A DNA stretch of 64,000 nucleotides from Sedimentitalea arenosa (GCF_016428585.1 NZ_JAELVR010000001.1:124001-188000), one strand, 5' to 3'; numbered from the stretch's first letter, positions 9,733-18,985 are shown. Made by a program: numbers and translations. The notes: a model not told the origin generated them from the sequence alone.

Positions 9733-10158
9733 ATGACGATTTCTTTGCGCCGCGCGCGCACGATCATCCGCAAGGCGCTCGAGAAGTCACGCGAGATGGA
9801 ACTGAAGCCGATGTCCGTCGTGGTGGTGGACGCCGGCGGGCACGTTCAGGCTTTCGAGCGCGAGGATGGCGCAGCACCGGGTCGTTTCGCGGTCGCGTTC
9901 GGCAAGGCGCACGGGGCGGTCATGCTGGGCATGGCAGGCACGGCGCAGATGGCGCGGGCCGAGCAGCAGGCCTATTTCATCGGTGCGATGAACGGGTTGT
10001 TCGACGGGCAGTTCGTTCCGGTTCCGGGCGGCGTGCTGATCCGCGACCGCAAGGGCGCGGTCGTGGGCGCGGTCGGCGTGACCGGGGACACCTCGGACAA
10101 CGACGCCGTGGCGGCGATGGCGGGAATCGAGGCAGTTGGTCTGACCGGAGAGATCTGA
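9733..10158 (+). CDS. GlcG/HbpS family protein
   Basis: A 141-residue protein starting at ATG 9733 (MTISLRRARTI) behind a GAGGAG site. The pattern SVVVVDAGGHVQAFEREDGA, then the GxxPVPGGVLIR-like FVPVPGGVLIRDRKG and the ending VGVTGDTSDNDAVAAMAGIEAVG, are diagnostic of the GlcG/HbpS (DUF336) fold. Family members include heme-binding sensors and proteins of glycolate or cobalamin-linked loci, so the function is not fixed. Lying right after malate synthase, it fits the recurring association of glcG with glycolate/glyoxylate genes. Confidence 0.85.
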   Translation: MTISLRRARTIIRKALEKSREMELKPMSVVVVDAGGHVQAFEREDGAAPGRFAVAFGKAHGAVMLGMAGTAQMARAEQQAYFIGAMNGLFDGQFVPVPGGVLIRDRKGAVVGAVGVTGDTSDNDAVAAMAGIEAVGLTGEI

Positions 10159-10241
10159 GCCGGCCCGAGCGATGCAGGGGGCTTGTCGCCACGAAGCCGG
10201 GGTTCTAGGTTGTTCGAAACCGGAACAGGACAGGCAACATC

Positions 10242-11012
10242 ATGGCGCGGCCCATCGTCGGTATCATCGGCAATTCCTACTTGATCAACGATCAGTACCC
10301 CGCCCATGCCGGGGGATCGCACAATTCCGAGGCGGTCGCCGACGTGTCGGGCTGCATGCCGCTGCTGATCCCGGCCGATCCGCGTTTCCTGTCGGTGCAG
10401 GAGTTGCTGGAGACTTGCGACGGGTTCCTGTTGACCGGGGGCCGGCCCAACGTCCACCCCGAGGAATACGGTGAAGCCGCGACCGAGGCGCATGGCGCCT
10501 TTGACCGGGCGCGCGATGCGATCACCCTGCCGCTGGTGCGGGCCTGCGTCGAGCGCGGCCAGCCGTTTTTCGGGATTTGCCGGGGGTTCCAGGAAGTGAA
10601 CGTCGCGATGGGCGGCACGTTGCACCCGGAAATCCGCGATCTGCCCGGGCGCATGAATCACCGGATGCCGCCTGACGGCACGCTGGAGGAGAAATTCGCG
10701 TTGCGCCATAGCGTGCGCCTGACCGAGGGCGGGGTGTTTCATCGGTTGTTCGGCGCGCACGAGGTGATGACCAACACGCTGCACGGGCAGGGGATAAAGA
10801 CACCCGGGAATCGCGTCATCATTGACGGGGTGACCGACGACGGCACGCCGGAAGCGATCTACATCAAGGATGCGCCGGGGTTCACGCTCTCGGTTCAGTG
10901 GCACCCCGAATGGGACGCCGCGAATGACCCGGTGTCGCGGCCTCTCTTCGCCGCGTTCGGCGACGCGGTACGCGCCTGGGCGGCGCAACCCGCGATGAAG
11001 AAATCCGCCTGA
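10242..11012 (+). CDS. Class I glutamine amidotransferase-like hydrolase (peptidase C26, PuuD-like)
   Basis: A 256-residue protein. The nucleophile motif GICRGFQEVNVAMGG holds Cys near residue 110, and SVQWHPEWDA supplies the catalytic His, both intact. The GGRPNVHPEEYGE segment near residue 65 is typical of gamma-glutamyl-GABA hydrolases (PuuD) and related enzymes that cleave gamma-glutamyl bonds in polyamine breakdown. No other Puu gene is nearby, so the exact substrate is inferred only at family level. AGGACAGG lies upstream of the start. Confidence 0.88.
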   Translation: MARPIVGIIGNSYLINDQYPAHAGGSHNSEAVADVSGCMPLLIPADPRFLSVQELLETCDGFLLTGGRPNVHPEEYGEAATEAHGAFDRARDAITLPLVRACVERGQPFFGICRGFQEVNVAMGGTLHPEIRDLPGRMNHRMPPDGTLEEKFALRHSVRLTEGGVFHRLFGAHEVMTNTLHGQGIKTPGNRVIIDGVTDDGTPEAIYIKDAPGFTLSVQWHPEWDAANDPVSRPLFAAFGDAVRAWAAQPAMKKSA

Positions 11013-11101
11013 ATCCGATCCTGCGCTTGACCTGCCGCAAGGTAGTGCGTGCTGGGAGCATGTAGATTTCCTCCGACGCGATGAGCCGAGGAGACGCGCG
11101 T

Positions 11102-11632
11102 ATGAATATCCTGATCTGTTACGCCACCACCGAGGGGCAGACCCGCAAGATCATGCGGTTCTGCGCCGATGAGATGCTTGCGCAGGGCCACGGGGTCGAG
11201 CTTCTGCCGGTGAGTGAGGCCGACCCGATCGATTTCGCGCGCTATGACGCCGCGATCTTGGCCGGATCGGTGCATATCGGCGCCATACAGGAGGAGTTGT
11301 GCGACTTCGCAAGCCGGCATCACGCGCGGCTGAACGCGATGCCGACGCTGTTCCTGGTCGTGTCGCTGGCGGCGGCGGGCAAGGACGGCTCGGACCATGC
11401 CGAGCTCGACAAGATCGCCGAAGACTTCTGCAACGCCGCGCAATGGACGCCGGGTGCGACGCATCACGTCGCAGGCGCCTTCCGCTTTTCGGAATACGAT
11501 TTCTTCAAGACTTGGGCGATGCGTTATATCGCGTCGCAATATGGCCAGAAGGTCGATCCGCATTCCGATACTGAATACACCGACTGGGACGCCCTCTCGG
11601 CAGTTCTGAAGGGCTGGCCCTATACCGCCTGA
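11102..11632 (+). CDS. HemG-like flavodoxin domain protein
   Basis: A 176-residue protein starting at ATG 11102 with GAGGAG eight bases upstream. The opening NILICYATTEGQTRKIM is an FMN-binding flavodoxin loop, followed by AILAGSVHIGAIQEEL and the HemG-like stretch KTWAMRYIASQYG. The family contains the menaquinone-dependent protoporphyrinogen oxidase HemG (about 180 residues). A role in heme synthesis is possible but uncertain, because many alphaproteobacteria use HemJ for this step. It converges on the molybdenum hydroxylase genes with only two bases between stop codons. Confidence 0.8.
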   Translation: MNILICYATTEGQTRKIMRFCADEMLAQGHGVELLPVSEADPIDFARYDAAILAGSVHIGAIQEELCDFASRHHARLNAMPTLFLVVSLAAAGKDGSDHAELDKIAEDFCNAAQWTPGATHHVAGAFRFSEYDFFKTWAMRYIASQYGQKVDPHSDTEYTDWDALSAVLKGWPYTA

Positions 11633-11634
11633 GG

Positions 11635-13875
11635 TCAGATCAGCAGGTCGAAACTCCGGCTGAACGGCAGTTCGCGCGCACGGGTGCCGGTCAGGTCGAA
11701 CAGCGCATTGCCGAGCGCAGGCATCGCGGGCGGAGTCCCCGGTTCCCCCGCGCCGCCCATATGCGCGTTGGTTTCGAGGATCGCAACCTCGGTGATCGGC
11801 GCGGTGTGCATGCGGATCGCCTCGTAGTCGGGGAAGTTCACCTGCTGGACTGCGCCATCGGCAAAGGTGATCTCTTCGAAACACGCGGCGGACAGGCCAT
11901 AGACCATGCCGCCGACCATCTGCGCTTCCAGGTTGCCACGATCCAGCGCGATGCCGACGTCACAGGCGATCCAGGCCTTGGCGATGCGGATCGTTCCGTT
12001 CTCGTCCACCACCTCGATGACCTGAGCGACGGGCGTGCCGAAGCTGTAGGTGAACCCGACGCCGCGCCCGACGCCCTCGGGTGTCTGGCCGGTCCAGCCG
12101 GCCATGTCCCGCACGGTCTCGAGCACCTTGGCGCTGGGGGCATGTTCGGCCCGGACAAGCTCGAGCCTGAAGTCCAGCGGATCGCGTCCGGCGGCGTTGG
12201 CCATCTCATCGATGAAGGTGTCATGAAAGAAGCCATTGAAGGAGGCACCAACGCTGCGCCAGAACCCGACCGGGATGTCGAGATCCGCGAGGTGGCCGCG
12301 GATCCGGTAGTTCGGAATGGCAAATGGCTGGTTGAATGCGCCGTCCACATGAACCTTGTCGGGGCCCGCCGCCGGCAGGCCGACCCAGCGGTTCAACGCC
12401 TGCTGGGCCGCTGACTGACCGGCGACCTGCCCATCCAGCATCAGCGCGCTGCCATCCTTGACCGCACCGCGGAACCGGGCCATCGCACCGGGACGATAGA
12501 AATCGTGGGTCATGTCCTCTTCGCGCGACCAGGTCAGTTGCACCGGGGTTCCCTGCATCTGCAGCGCGACCCGGGTGGCATAGGCGGCAAAGTCGAGTTC
12601 GCCACGGCGTCCGAACCCGCCACCCATGAAGGTGGTGTGGATCGAAACGGCGTCCTCGTCGAGCCCGGCCAGATCGGCGCAGGTCGCGCGCTGGAAGGTG
12701 GGCGACTGGTTGCCACACCAGATGTCGAGCGCGTCGCCGGTGTAGAGCGCGGTGGCGTTCATCGGCTCCATCGTCGCGTGGGCGAGGTAGGGCACCTTGT
12801 ATTCGGCATCGAGCGTCACGGCGCCTTCCGGCAGGGCGGACACGTCGCCCTCGTCGCGCATGGTCGAATTGGCCTTGGTCTCGAATGCCTCTGCAATCCG
12901 ATCAAAGATCGCGGCGCTGTCGGCGGGGTGGGGCGATGCGCCCCAGGCGATGTCAATTGCATTCGCCGCCTTTTGCGCGAGCCACGTGTTGCGGGCGATC
13001 ACGGCGACACCGGTGCCGAGGTCGACGATCTTTTCGACGCCGGGCATGGTTTCGGCTTTCGATGCGTCGAAGCCATCCATCGCCCCGCCCAGATGCGGGT
13101 TGATCCGGAGGGCTGCAAACTTCATCCCGGGCAGGCGCACGTCGATGCCGAACTCGGCCGTGCCTGTCGACTTGGCCAACATGTCGACTCGCGGCTGTGT
13201 ATTGCCCAGTAGGCGCCAGTCACGCGCATCGCGCAACGTTACCTCGGGCGGATCGATCGAGGCTGCCTCCACCGCCAGATCGGTATAGGCAAGGCGGGTT
13301 CCGTCGGGGGCGATCACATGGCCGTTTTCAGTCTTCAGCTGGTCGCGCGACAGGTTCAGGCGGTTCGCGGCCGCCTGTTTGAGCGTTTCGCGCGCCGTGG
13401 CCCCGGCCTCGCGCATCCGGATGAAGCCGTCCTTCATCGAGGTCGAGCCGCCAGTGACCTGAAGATTCGCCAGTTTCCCGAGCACGCCGAGCGCTTCGCC
13501 CACCGTGTGCTGGAAATCGGTGATGTCATAGCCCTTGTTGGGCAGCGCATCGGCCACCATGGCGCTGTTGTAATATGCCTTGGCGGCAGGGCCGTGCAGC
13601 ACGCGCACGTCCGAAAGCGTGACGTCGAGCTCCTCGGCGATCAGCGCGGCCCAGGTTGTATGCACGCCCTGGCCCATTTCGGCGCGGGGCGAGATCAGCG
13701 TGATGCCTTGCCGATCGATCAGGACAAACGGGTTGAGCGCGGCTTCGCCCTCGGCGGGCTGCAGCGGATTGGGGGCGGGCTGGCGGACCTTGTAGACGCC
13801 GAAGGCGACGCCGCCGACGATGGCGGCCGAGCCGATGAGAAAGGTGCGGCGGGCGATCTTTCCGATGCTGGCCAT
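11635..13875 (-). CDS. Molybdenum hydroxylase large subunit (IorB/aldehyde oxidase-type), Tat-exported
   Basis: A 746-residue molybdopterin-cytosine-dinucleotide-type catalytic subunit of the xanthine dehydrogenase family, most like isoquinoline 1-oxidoreductase beta or membrane-linked aldehyde dehydrogenases. The N-terminus MASIGKIARRTFLIGSAAIVG is a twin-arginine signal with one hydrophobic helix, so the enzyme probably works in the periplasm. Motifs include AEMGQGVHTTWAALIAEEL near residue 65, TTFMGGGFGRRGELDF near 415, and a C-terminal GGAGEPGTPP that carries the expected catalytic Glu. It is downstream of its [2Fe-2S] partner (4 bp gap) and probably controlled by the divergent TetR. The natural substrate is unknown. 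Confidence 0.9.
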   Translation of the reverse strand: MASIGKIARRTFLIGSAAIVGGVAFGVYKVRQPAPNPLQPAEGEAALNPFVLIDRQGITLISPRAEMGQGVHTTWAALIAEELDVTLSDVRVLHGPAAKAYYNSAMVADALPNKGYDITDFQHTVGEALGVLGKLANLQVTGGSTSMKDGFIRMREAGATARETLKQAAANRLNLSRDQLKTENGHVIAPDGTRLAYTDLAVEAASIDPPEVTLRDARDWRLLGNTQPRVDMLAKSTGTAEFGIDVRLPGMKFAALRINPHLGGAMDGFDASKAETMPGVEKIVDLGTGVAVIARNTWLAQKAANAIDIAWGASPHPADSAAIFDRIAEAFETKANSTMRDEGDVSALPEGAVTLDAEYKVPYLAHATMEPMNATALYTGDALDIWCGNQSPTFQRATCADLAGLDEDAVSIHTTFMGGGFGRRGELDFAAYATRVALQMQGTPVQLTWSREEDMTHDFYRPGAMARFRGAVKDGSALMLDGQVAGQSAAQQALNRWVGLPAAGPDKVHVDGAFNQPFAIPNYRIRGHLADLDIPVGFWRSVGASFNGFFHDTFIDEMANAAGRDPLDFRLELVRAEHAPSAKVLETVRDMAGWTGQTPEGVGRGVGFTYSFGTPVAQVIEVVDENGTIRIAKAWIACDVGIALDRGNLEAQMVGGMVYGLSAACFEEITFADGAVQQVNFPDYEAIRMHTAPITEVAILETNAHMGGAGEPGTPPAMPALGNALFDLTGTRARELPFSRSFDLLI

Positions 13876-13879
13876 GATA

Positions 13880-14344
13880 TTACGCCTCCTTCATCTTGGC
13901 CGACGCGGTTTTGATCGCGGCCCGGATGCGAGTGTAGGTGCCGCAGCGACACAGGTTGCCCTGCATGGCGTCGTCGATGTCGGCGTCGGTGGGCGTCGGG
14001 TTCTCGGCCAGAAGCGCCGCCGCCTGCATGATCTGCCCCGACTGGCAATAGCCGCATTGCGCGACCTGGTGTTCGATCCAGGCCTGCTGCAGCATCCCCA
14101 GATTGTCGGGCGCGCCCAGACCCTCGATGGTGGTGACGTCGCCCCAGACATCGGCCAACGCGATTTGGCAACTGCGCACGGCCTCTCCGTCGATATGCAC
14201 CGTACACGCGCCGCAGGCCGCGACGCCGCAGCCGAACTTGGTGCCGGTCAGTCCGATCTCGTCGCGCAGGACCCACAGCAGAGGGACATCCTCGGGCAGA
14301 TCGACCTGATGCCGTGTTCCGTTGATCGTCAAACTCGTGGTCAT
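13880..14344 (-). CDS. [2Fe-2S] subunit of molybdenum hydroxylase (IorA-like)
   Basis: A 154-residue protein starting at ATG 14344 behind GAGGA. The plant-type ferredoxin cluster ligands are in [18 protein letters not shown] (about residues 39-56) plus a later Cys; the second cluster uses [11 protein letters not shown] and [12 protein letters not shown]. Both sets are complete. It passes electrons from the molybdenum subunit encoded immediately downstream. Substrate oxidation in such two-subunit enzymes usually feeds a cytochrome or quinone acceptor; no cytochrome c subunit is seen here. Expression is likely repressed by the divergent TetR through sites at 14374-14440. Confidence 0.92.
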   Translation of the reverse strand: MTTSLTINGTRHQVDLPEDVPLLWVLRDEIGLTGTKFGCGVAACGACTVHIDGEAVRSCQIALADVWGDVTTIEGLGAPDNLGMLQQAWIEHQVAQCGYCQSGQIMQAAALLAENPTPTDADIDDAMQGNLCRCGTYTRIRAAIKTASAKMKEA

Positions 14345-14373
14345 GGCGGTCCTCGCTCTCGCCTTGGCAGGGT

Positions 14374-14440
14374 TTGACAAAAGTAAAGCAAAGTGTCAGG
14401 GTGTCAATGGTCGAATTGACAAAACGGCCTCGAAATGTCA
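14374..14440. promoter_or_regulatory. Candidate TetR operator cluster
   Basis: The 100-bp gap between the divergent hydroxylase and TetR genes contains five TGACA/TGTCA half-sites. The centre is a 20-bp palindrome, TGTCAAT-N6-ATTGACA (14402-14421). In addition TTGACA-N14-TGTCA occurs twice, at 14374-14398 and 14416-14440, exactly 42 bp (about four helical turns) apart. Such palindromes between a tetR gene and a divergent operon are the usual autoregulatory operator arrangement. Confidence 0.7.
14380..14407 (-). promoter_or_regulatory. Candidate promoter of the molybdenum hydroxylase operon
   Basis: On the minus strand a perfect -35 hexamer TTGACA (14407-14402) is followed after 16 bases by TACTTT (14385-14380), placing a start of transcription some 30 bases ahead of the ATG at 14344. 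The element lies inside the proposed TetR operator region. Confidence 0.45.
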
Positions 14441-14444
14441 GTGC

Positions 14445-15035
14445 ATGGCCATGAAGGACGATCAGCCCCTGGACAAGCAACAGGCGATCCTGCAATCCGC
14501 ATGGCAGGCCTTTGCCGCCTATGGCTATCGAAAGACGTCGATGGACGACATAGCACGCGGTGCCGGCATGTCGCGCCCGGCGGTCTACCTGCATTATCGC
14601 AACAAGGACGACATCTTTCGCAGCCTCGTCCGTCACTACTATGACACGGCGGCCGAAGCCGTCGCTGCGGTGCTCAAGCGCGAAGCGCCGGCAGAGGTCG
14701 TCCTTGCAGACGCGTTTCGGGCGCAGCTGGGCGACACGATCGAGGTGATGCTGACTTCGCCGCACGGGATGGAGTTGCTGGACACCGGACTGGCGACAGC
14801 CGCCGATATCAAGGCCGAGGGCGAGGCGCGGCTGGTCGCGCTTTATGCCGCGTGGCTGAAGCGGGCAGAGGTCAATGGGCATATTCGCCTTGACGACACG
14901 CCCGAGACCGTCGCCGGAACCATCGCGCTGGCGCTCAAGGGGATTAAGACCGAGGGGCCGGATTTCGCGACGGTCAAGACGCGGCTAACCGTGCTGGCGC
15001 AGCTTCTGGGACGGGGGCTGTCCGCGCGCCGCTAA
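14445..15035 (+). CDS. TetR/AcrR family transcriptional regulator
   Basis: A 196-residue protein starting at ATG 14445 ([16 protein letters not shown]). The helix-turn-helix is at about residues 30-55: [32 protein letters not shown], a canonical TetR DNA-binding domain. The C-terminal ligand domain is generic. Longer in-frame readings from 14322 would run through the operator region and are rejected. It is divergent from the molybdenum hydroxylase genes and most likely represses them and itself. Its stop codon overlaps that of convergent kynA. Confidence 0.92.
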   Translation: MAMKDDQPLDKQQAILQSAWQAFAAYGYRKTSMDDIARGAGMSRPAVYLHYRNKDDIFRSLVRHYYDTAAEAVAAVLKREAPAEVVLADAFRAQLGDTIEVMLTSPHGMELLDTGLATAADIKAEGEARLVALYAAWLKRAEVNGHIRLDDTPETVAGTIALALKGIKTEGPDFATVKTRLTVLAQLLGRGLSARR

Positions 15036-15865
15036 AGATCGGTCCTGAGGTGCCAGAGCTCGGGAAAGAGTTCGACCTCGAGCATCCGTTTCAGATAGCT
15101 GACACCGCCGGTGCCGCCGGTGCCGCGCTTGAAGCCGATCACCCGTTCCACAGTTGTGACGTGGTTGAAGCGCCAGCGCCGGAAGTAATCCTCGAGATCG
15201 ACCAGCTTTTCGGCCAGCTCGTAAAGCTCCCAATGCGTTTCCGGCGCACGGTAGACCTCCGTCCAGGCCGCGATCACCGACTCCTGCGCCGCATAGGGCT
15301 GACGTACGTCGCGGTTCAGCACTTCCTTTGGCAAGGGCACGGAAACGTCGAGCACGCGCAGCGCCACGTCATAGAGCGAGGGCTGCTCCAGTTCCGCTGT
15401 CAGCAGGGCCAGGATATCGGGACGGTGTTCGTGCGGGCGCAGCATGGCGGGGTTGCGGTTTCCCAGCAGAAATTCGATCTGCCGGTACTGATGCGACTGA
15501 AAACCCGAGGACTGCCCGAGCGCCTCGCGAAAGGTGGTGTAGTCGCTGGGCGTCATCGTCCGCAGCACGTCCCACGCGCTGTTGAGTTGTTCGAAGATGC
15601 GCGCCACACGCGCCAGCATCTTGAAGGCGGGGCGGGGGCGGGCACCCTGAAGTGCCGCGCGCGCCGCCATCAGTTCATGCAGCGCAAGACGCATCCAGAG
15701 CTCGGAGGTCTGGTGCTGGATGATGAAGAGCAGCTCGTCATGGGCATCCGACAGCGGGTGCTGCGCGTCCAGCAGTGTCGGCAAGCGCAGGTAGTCGCCA
15801 TAGGACATGCGCCCGTCAAAGGACATCTGCGCCCCCTCGCGGGCCGGATCATAGGGGTCTGTCAT
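15032..15865 (-). CDS. kynA: Tryptophan 2,3-dioxygenase
   Basis: A 277-residue heme dioxygenase that opens the indole ring of L-tryptophan to N-formylkynurenine. The family segments are intact: [20 protein letters not shown] near residue 20, [18 protein letters not shown] near 43 (with the active-site His), [18 protein letters not shown] near 118, and [20 protein letters not shown] near 225 with the proximal heme-ligand His. Length is typical of bacterial TDO. It lies 40 bp downstream of kynU on the same strand and is the last gene of the operon. Confidence 0.97.
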   Translation of the reverse strand: MTDPYDPAREGAQMSFDGRMSYGDYLRLPTLLDAQHPLSDAHDELLFIIQHQTSELWMRLALHELMAARAALQGARPRPAFKMLARVARIFEQLNSAWDVLRTMTPSDYTTFREALGQSSGFQSHQYRQIEFLLGNRNPAMLRPHEHRPDILALLTAELEQPSLYDVALRVLDVSVPLPKEVLNRDVRQPYAAQESVIAAWTEVYRAPETHWELYELAEKLVDLEDYFRRWRFNHVTTVERVIGFKRGTGGTGGVSYLKRMLEVELFPELWHLRTDL

Positions 15866-15905
15866 GGCGTCGCGCCCGTCGGGCGGCTCCGATCACCCGA
15901 CGTGC

Positions 15906-17099
15906 TCATGTGACCGCCGCGCGAACGCGGAATTCCGGCCTGTCCCAGAGACGGTCGGTCATGACCTCGGCGATGATCGCGGCGGCAGCGCGTACATCAG
16001 CTTCGTCGAGATAGAGCGGCGTGAAGCCGAAGCGCATGATGTCGGGCGCGCGGAAATCCCCGATCACGCCGCGCGCTATCAACGCTTGCATCGCGGCAAA
16101 GCCGTCTTCGAAGCGGAACGACACCTGGCTGCCGCGGCGCTCGGCCGCACGCGGACTGGCCAGGGTCAACATCGGGCAGGCTGCCTCGACCTCGGCGATG
16201 AACAGCTCGCAGAGCGAAACCGACCTGGCGCGCACATCCCGGATGTCGGCCATGTCCCAGATGTCGAGCGCGCATTCGAGCGCGGTCATCTGGATCACCG
16301 GCGGTGTGCCCACGCGCATCCGGTCGACGCCGTGCCCGGGGCGATACTTGCGGTGAAAATCGAACGGGGCTTCATGGCCCAGCCACCCCGACAGGGCGGG
16401 CAGGGCGCGGCCCGCGTGACGGGGCGCGACATAGATGAAGGCGGGCGCGCCCGGACCGCCGTTGAGGTACTTGTACGTGCAACCGACCGCGAAATCGGCC
16501 CCTGCGCCGGACAGGTCGACGGGAACCGCGCCCGCGGTGTGCGCCAGGTCCCAGACGGTGACCGCGCCGACCGCGTGCGCGCGCCGCGTGAGATCGGCCA
16601 TGTCGTGCCAGCGCCCGGTGCCGTAGTCGACCTCGGTCAGCATAAGGACCGCGACCTCGTCCGTCAGGGCGTCAGCCACGTCCTCGGGATCGACGATGCG
16701 CAGTTCATGGCCCTTGCCCAGCGTCTTGAGCAGCCCTTCCGCCATGTAGAGATCCGAGGGGAAATTCCCGCTGTCTGTCAGCACCACGCGACGCTCTGGC
16801 ACCAGGTCGAGCGCGGCGGCGAGGGCCTGGTAGACCTTTATCGACAGCGTGTCGCCCAGCACCACCTGGCCCGGTTCCGCCCCGATCAGCTTGCCCACCC
16901 GGTCGCCAAGCGCCATCGGCTGCGCCATCCAGCCGGCCTTGTTCCAGCCGGTGATCAGCATCTGGCCCCATTCGTCGGTCAGCATCTGCTGCACACGCGC
17001 TGGCGCGGCCTTGGGCAGCGGGCCGAGCGAGTTGCCGTCAAGATAGAGCACGCCTTCGGGCAGGTCGAACATCGCCTTTGTGGCGGCAAAATCGGTCAT
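15906..17099 (-). CDS. kynU: Kynureninase
   Basis: A 397-residue PLP enzyme starting at ATG 17099 behind GAGGA (longer readings add an unsupported 31 residues). It cleaves kynurenine to anthranilate and alanine. YLDGNSLGPLPKAAPARV near residue 18 is the kynureninase N-terminal motif, and the PLP-lysine lies in FAVGCTYKYLNGGPGAPAF near residue 215. With kynA downstream it gives two of the three steps from tryptophan to anthranilate; a kynB formamidase is not seen in the window. Confidence 0.96.
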   Translation of the reverse strand: MTDFAATKAMFDLPEGVLYLDGNSLGPLPKAAPARVQQMLTDEWGQMLITGWNKAGWMAQPMALGDRVGKLIGAEPGQVVLGDTLSIKVYQALAAALDLVPERRVVLTDSGNFPSDLYMAEGLLKTLGKGHELRIVDPEDVADALTDEVAVLMLTEVDYGTGRWHDMADLTRRAHAVGAVTVWDLAHTAGAVPVDLSGAGADFAVGCTYKYLNGGPGAPAFIYVAPRHAGRALPALSGWLGHEAPFDFHRKYRPGHGVDRMRVGTPPVIQMTALECALDIWDMADIRDVRARSVSLCELFIAEVEAACPMLTLASPRAAERRGSQVSFRFEDGFAAMQALIARGVIGDFRAPDIMRFGFTPLYLDEADVRAAAAIIAEVMTDRLWDRPEFRVRAAVT

Positions 17100-17122
17100 G
17101 GTGGGGTCCTCGTGCGAAAGGG

Positions 17123-17875
17123 CTACATCTGCCCGCCGGCGATCTCGATCGTCTGGCCGTTCACGCTTTCCGACCCCGGACGCACCAGCCACATGGCGGC
17201 GGCGGCGATTTCCTCGGGCGCGATCAGTCGCTTGTGGCGGTTGGCATTGACCATGACGGCGCGCGCTTCGTCGGCGCTGATGCCCGCGCGCTGCGATATG
17301 CTGTCAGTGTTGCGGTCCACGATCGGGGTGTCCACATAAGCGGGACAGATCGCGTTGAAAGTATAGGGCTTGGCGATGTAATCCTCGCTCAGCGCGCGGG
17401 TGAGTCCGATCAGCCCGTGCTTGGAGGCCGTATAGCAGGCCGCACCCGGCAGACCGCGGACACCGGCCATCGAGGCGATGGTGATGACCCGGCCCCAGTC
17501 GGTTTCGCGCATGCCGTGCAGGCATTCTCGGATGGTCAGGAAAGCGCCGTCGAGATTGGTCGCCATCATGTTGCGCCAGAACTCCAACGTGGTCTTGTGT
17601 ACGGCACGGCCCTCGGCGATGCCCGCATTGGCGACGCAGATCTGCACCGGGCCGCGCGCGTCGACGGCGGCGGCGATCTTGCCCACCACGTCGTCTTCGT
17701 CGCGCACATCCATCGCCATGCCGGTGATGCCGTGCCCCGCGACCGCGTCCAGAACCTCCTGCCGCCGGCCGGTGATGGTGACCTGAACGCCATCGGCCGC
17801 CAGTGCTTGCGCGATCGCAAGCCCGATGCCGGTGCCACCGCCCGTGACCATTGCGTGTTTGCCTGCAAGCGTCAT
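17123..17875 (-). CDS. SDR family oxidoreductase in the kynurenine operon
   Basis: A 250-residue short-chain dehydrogenase: cofactor motif TGGGTGIGLAIAQALAADG at residues 10-28, CVANAG near 82, the catalytic Ser in IASMAG near 137, and YTASK near 149. It resembles 3-hydroxybutyrate or 3-oxoacyl reductase-type members. It is first in the run SDR-kynU-kynA with a 23-bp gap to kynU, which ties it to aromatic amino-acid breakdown, but it is not a formamidase and its own substrate is unknown. Confidence 0.9.
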   Translation of the reverse strand: MTLAGKHAMVTGGGTGIGLAIAQALAADGVQVTITGRRQEVLDAVAGHGITGMAMDVRDEDDVVGKIAAAVDARGPVQICVANAGIAEGRAVHKTTLEFWRNMMATNLDGAFLTIRECLHGMRETDWGRVITIASMAGVRGLPGAACYTASKHGLIGLTRALSEDYIAKPYTFNAICPAYVDTPIVDRNTDSISQRAGISADEARAVMVNANRHKRLIAPEEIAAAAMWLVRPGSESVNGQTIEIAGGQM

Positions 17876-18001
17876 GATCTCATCCTCCCTGATCTGGCCC
17901 GCACCCTATCGTCTGAAGCCCCGGTGGCAAGACGCATCCTTTGGTCACTTTACTTACCAATTCGCATCTGTGAATGTATCGGCGACGAAAGAGGAGCCCC
18001 C

Positions 18002-18949
18002 ATGAAACATCTTTTCGCCATAGCTGTGATCGCGGTCGCCGGTGCCGCAAGCGCCAGCGAGGACATCGCGGACCAGTATCCGCAATCCGAGCTCTATTCC
18101 AAACCGGTCGAGGTCATCCCGCACGTGTTCTCGGCGATCGGGGCCACGGCGCCGCCGACCTACGAGAATTCGGGCCACAACAACAACCTGTCCTTCATCG
18201 TGACCGACGCGGGCGTTGTGGTCGTGAACGCCGGCGCGTCGAGCCGTCTGGCCGCGGCGCTTCACGAGGAGATCAAGGCCGTGACCGATCAGCCCGTCGT
18301 TCTGGTCATCAACGAGAACGGGCAGGGCCACGCGATGCTGGGCAACGGCTATTGGCGCGATCAGGGCGTCGATATCCTGGCGCACGAGGACGCGGTGGCC
18401 GAAACCATGGAGAACGGCGATTTCATCCTGCAGGGGATGCAATCCTACAACCGCGACAAGGCCGAGGGCAGCCGCATCGAACATGCCAACCTGACATTCA
18501 GCGACGAGTACGACGCCTCGCTCGGCGGCGTCACGATCAAGGTGCTGCATCTGGGGCCGGCGCATGATCCGGGCGACCTGCAGGTCTGGCTTCCCGATTG
18601 GGAGATCATGATCGCCGGCGACATCGCCTTTCACGAACGGATGCTGCCGATCTTCGGCCACACCTGCACCAGTTGCTGGATCGAGACCTGGGAAGAGAAA
18701 CTCGAACCCATCGCGCCGACCTACGTGATCCCCGGACACGGGCATCCGACCAACTTCGCCCAGGTCCGGCGCTACACGCTCGACTATCTTGTCGATCTGC
18801 GGGCGAAGATCCGCGATCATATCGACGAAGGGGGCGACCTGGCGGGCGCCTACTATGTCGACCAATCGAATTGGGCGCATCTTGACACGTTCGAGGAATT
18901 GGCCACCAAGAACGCAGGACGCGTGTTCGAGGAGATGGAATGGGAATGA
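18002..18949 (+). CDS. Exported metallo-beta-lactamase-fold protein lacking the HxHxDH motif
   Basis: A 315-residue protein starting at ATG 18002 behind GAGGAG, with a signal peptide (MKHLFAIAVIAVAGAASA). The fold is recognisable from NNLSFIVTDAGVVVVNAG near residue 60, HLGPAHDPGDLQVWLPD, IMIAGDIAFHERMLP and VIPGHGHP, which carry the late metal ligands. The usual HxHxDH motif is replaced by NENGQGHA (residues 104-111), and the preceding Asp of the fold is Asn. Several first-site ligands are therefore missing. A cysteine pair (HTCTSCW) follows near 223. Function is unknown; it may be periplasmic with altered metal binding or no hydrolase activity. Confidence 0.85.
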   Translation: MKHLFAIAVIAVAGAASASEDIADQYPQSELYSKPVEVIPHVFSAIGATAPPTYENSGHNNNLSFIVTDAGVVVVNAGASSRLAAALHEEIKAVTDQPVVLVINENGQGHAMLGNGYWRDQGVDILAHEDAVAETMENGDFILQGMQSYNRDKAEGSRIEHANLTFSDEYDASLGGVTIKVLHLGPAHDPGDLQVWLPDWEIMIAGDIAFHERMLPIFGHTCTSCWIETWEEKLEPIAPTYVIPGHGHPTNFAQVRRYTLDYLVDLRAKIRDHIDEGGDLAGAYYVDQSNWAHLDTFEELATKNAGRVFEEMEWE

Positions 18950-18985
18950 TCCGTACAAGCGCCGCGATTGCCGGGCAGGCCTGAG

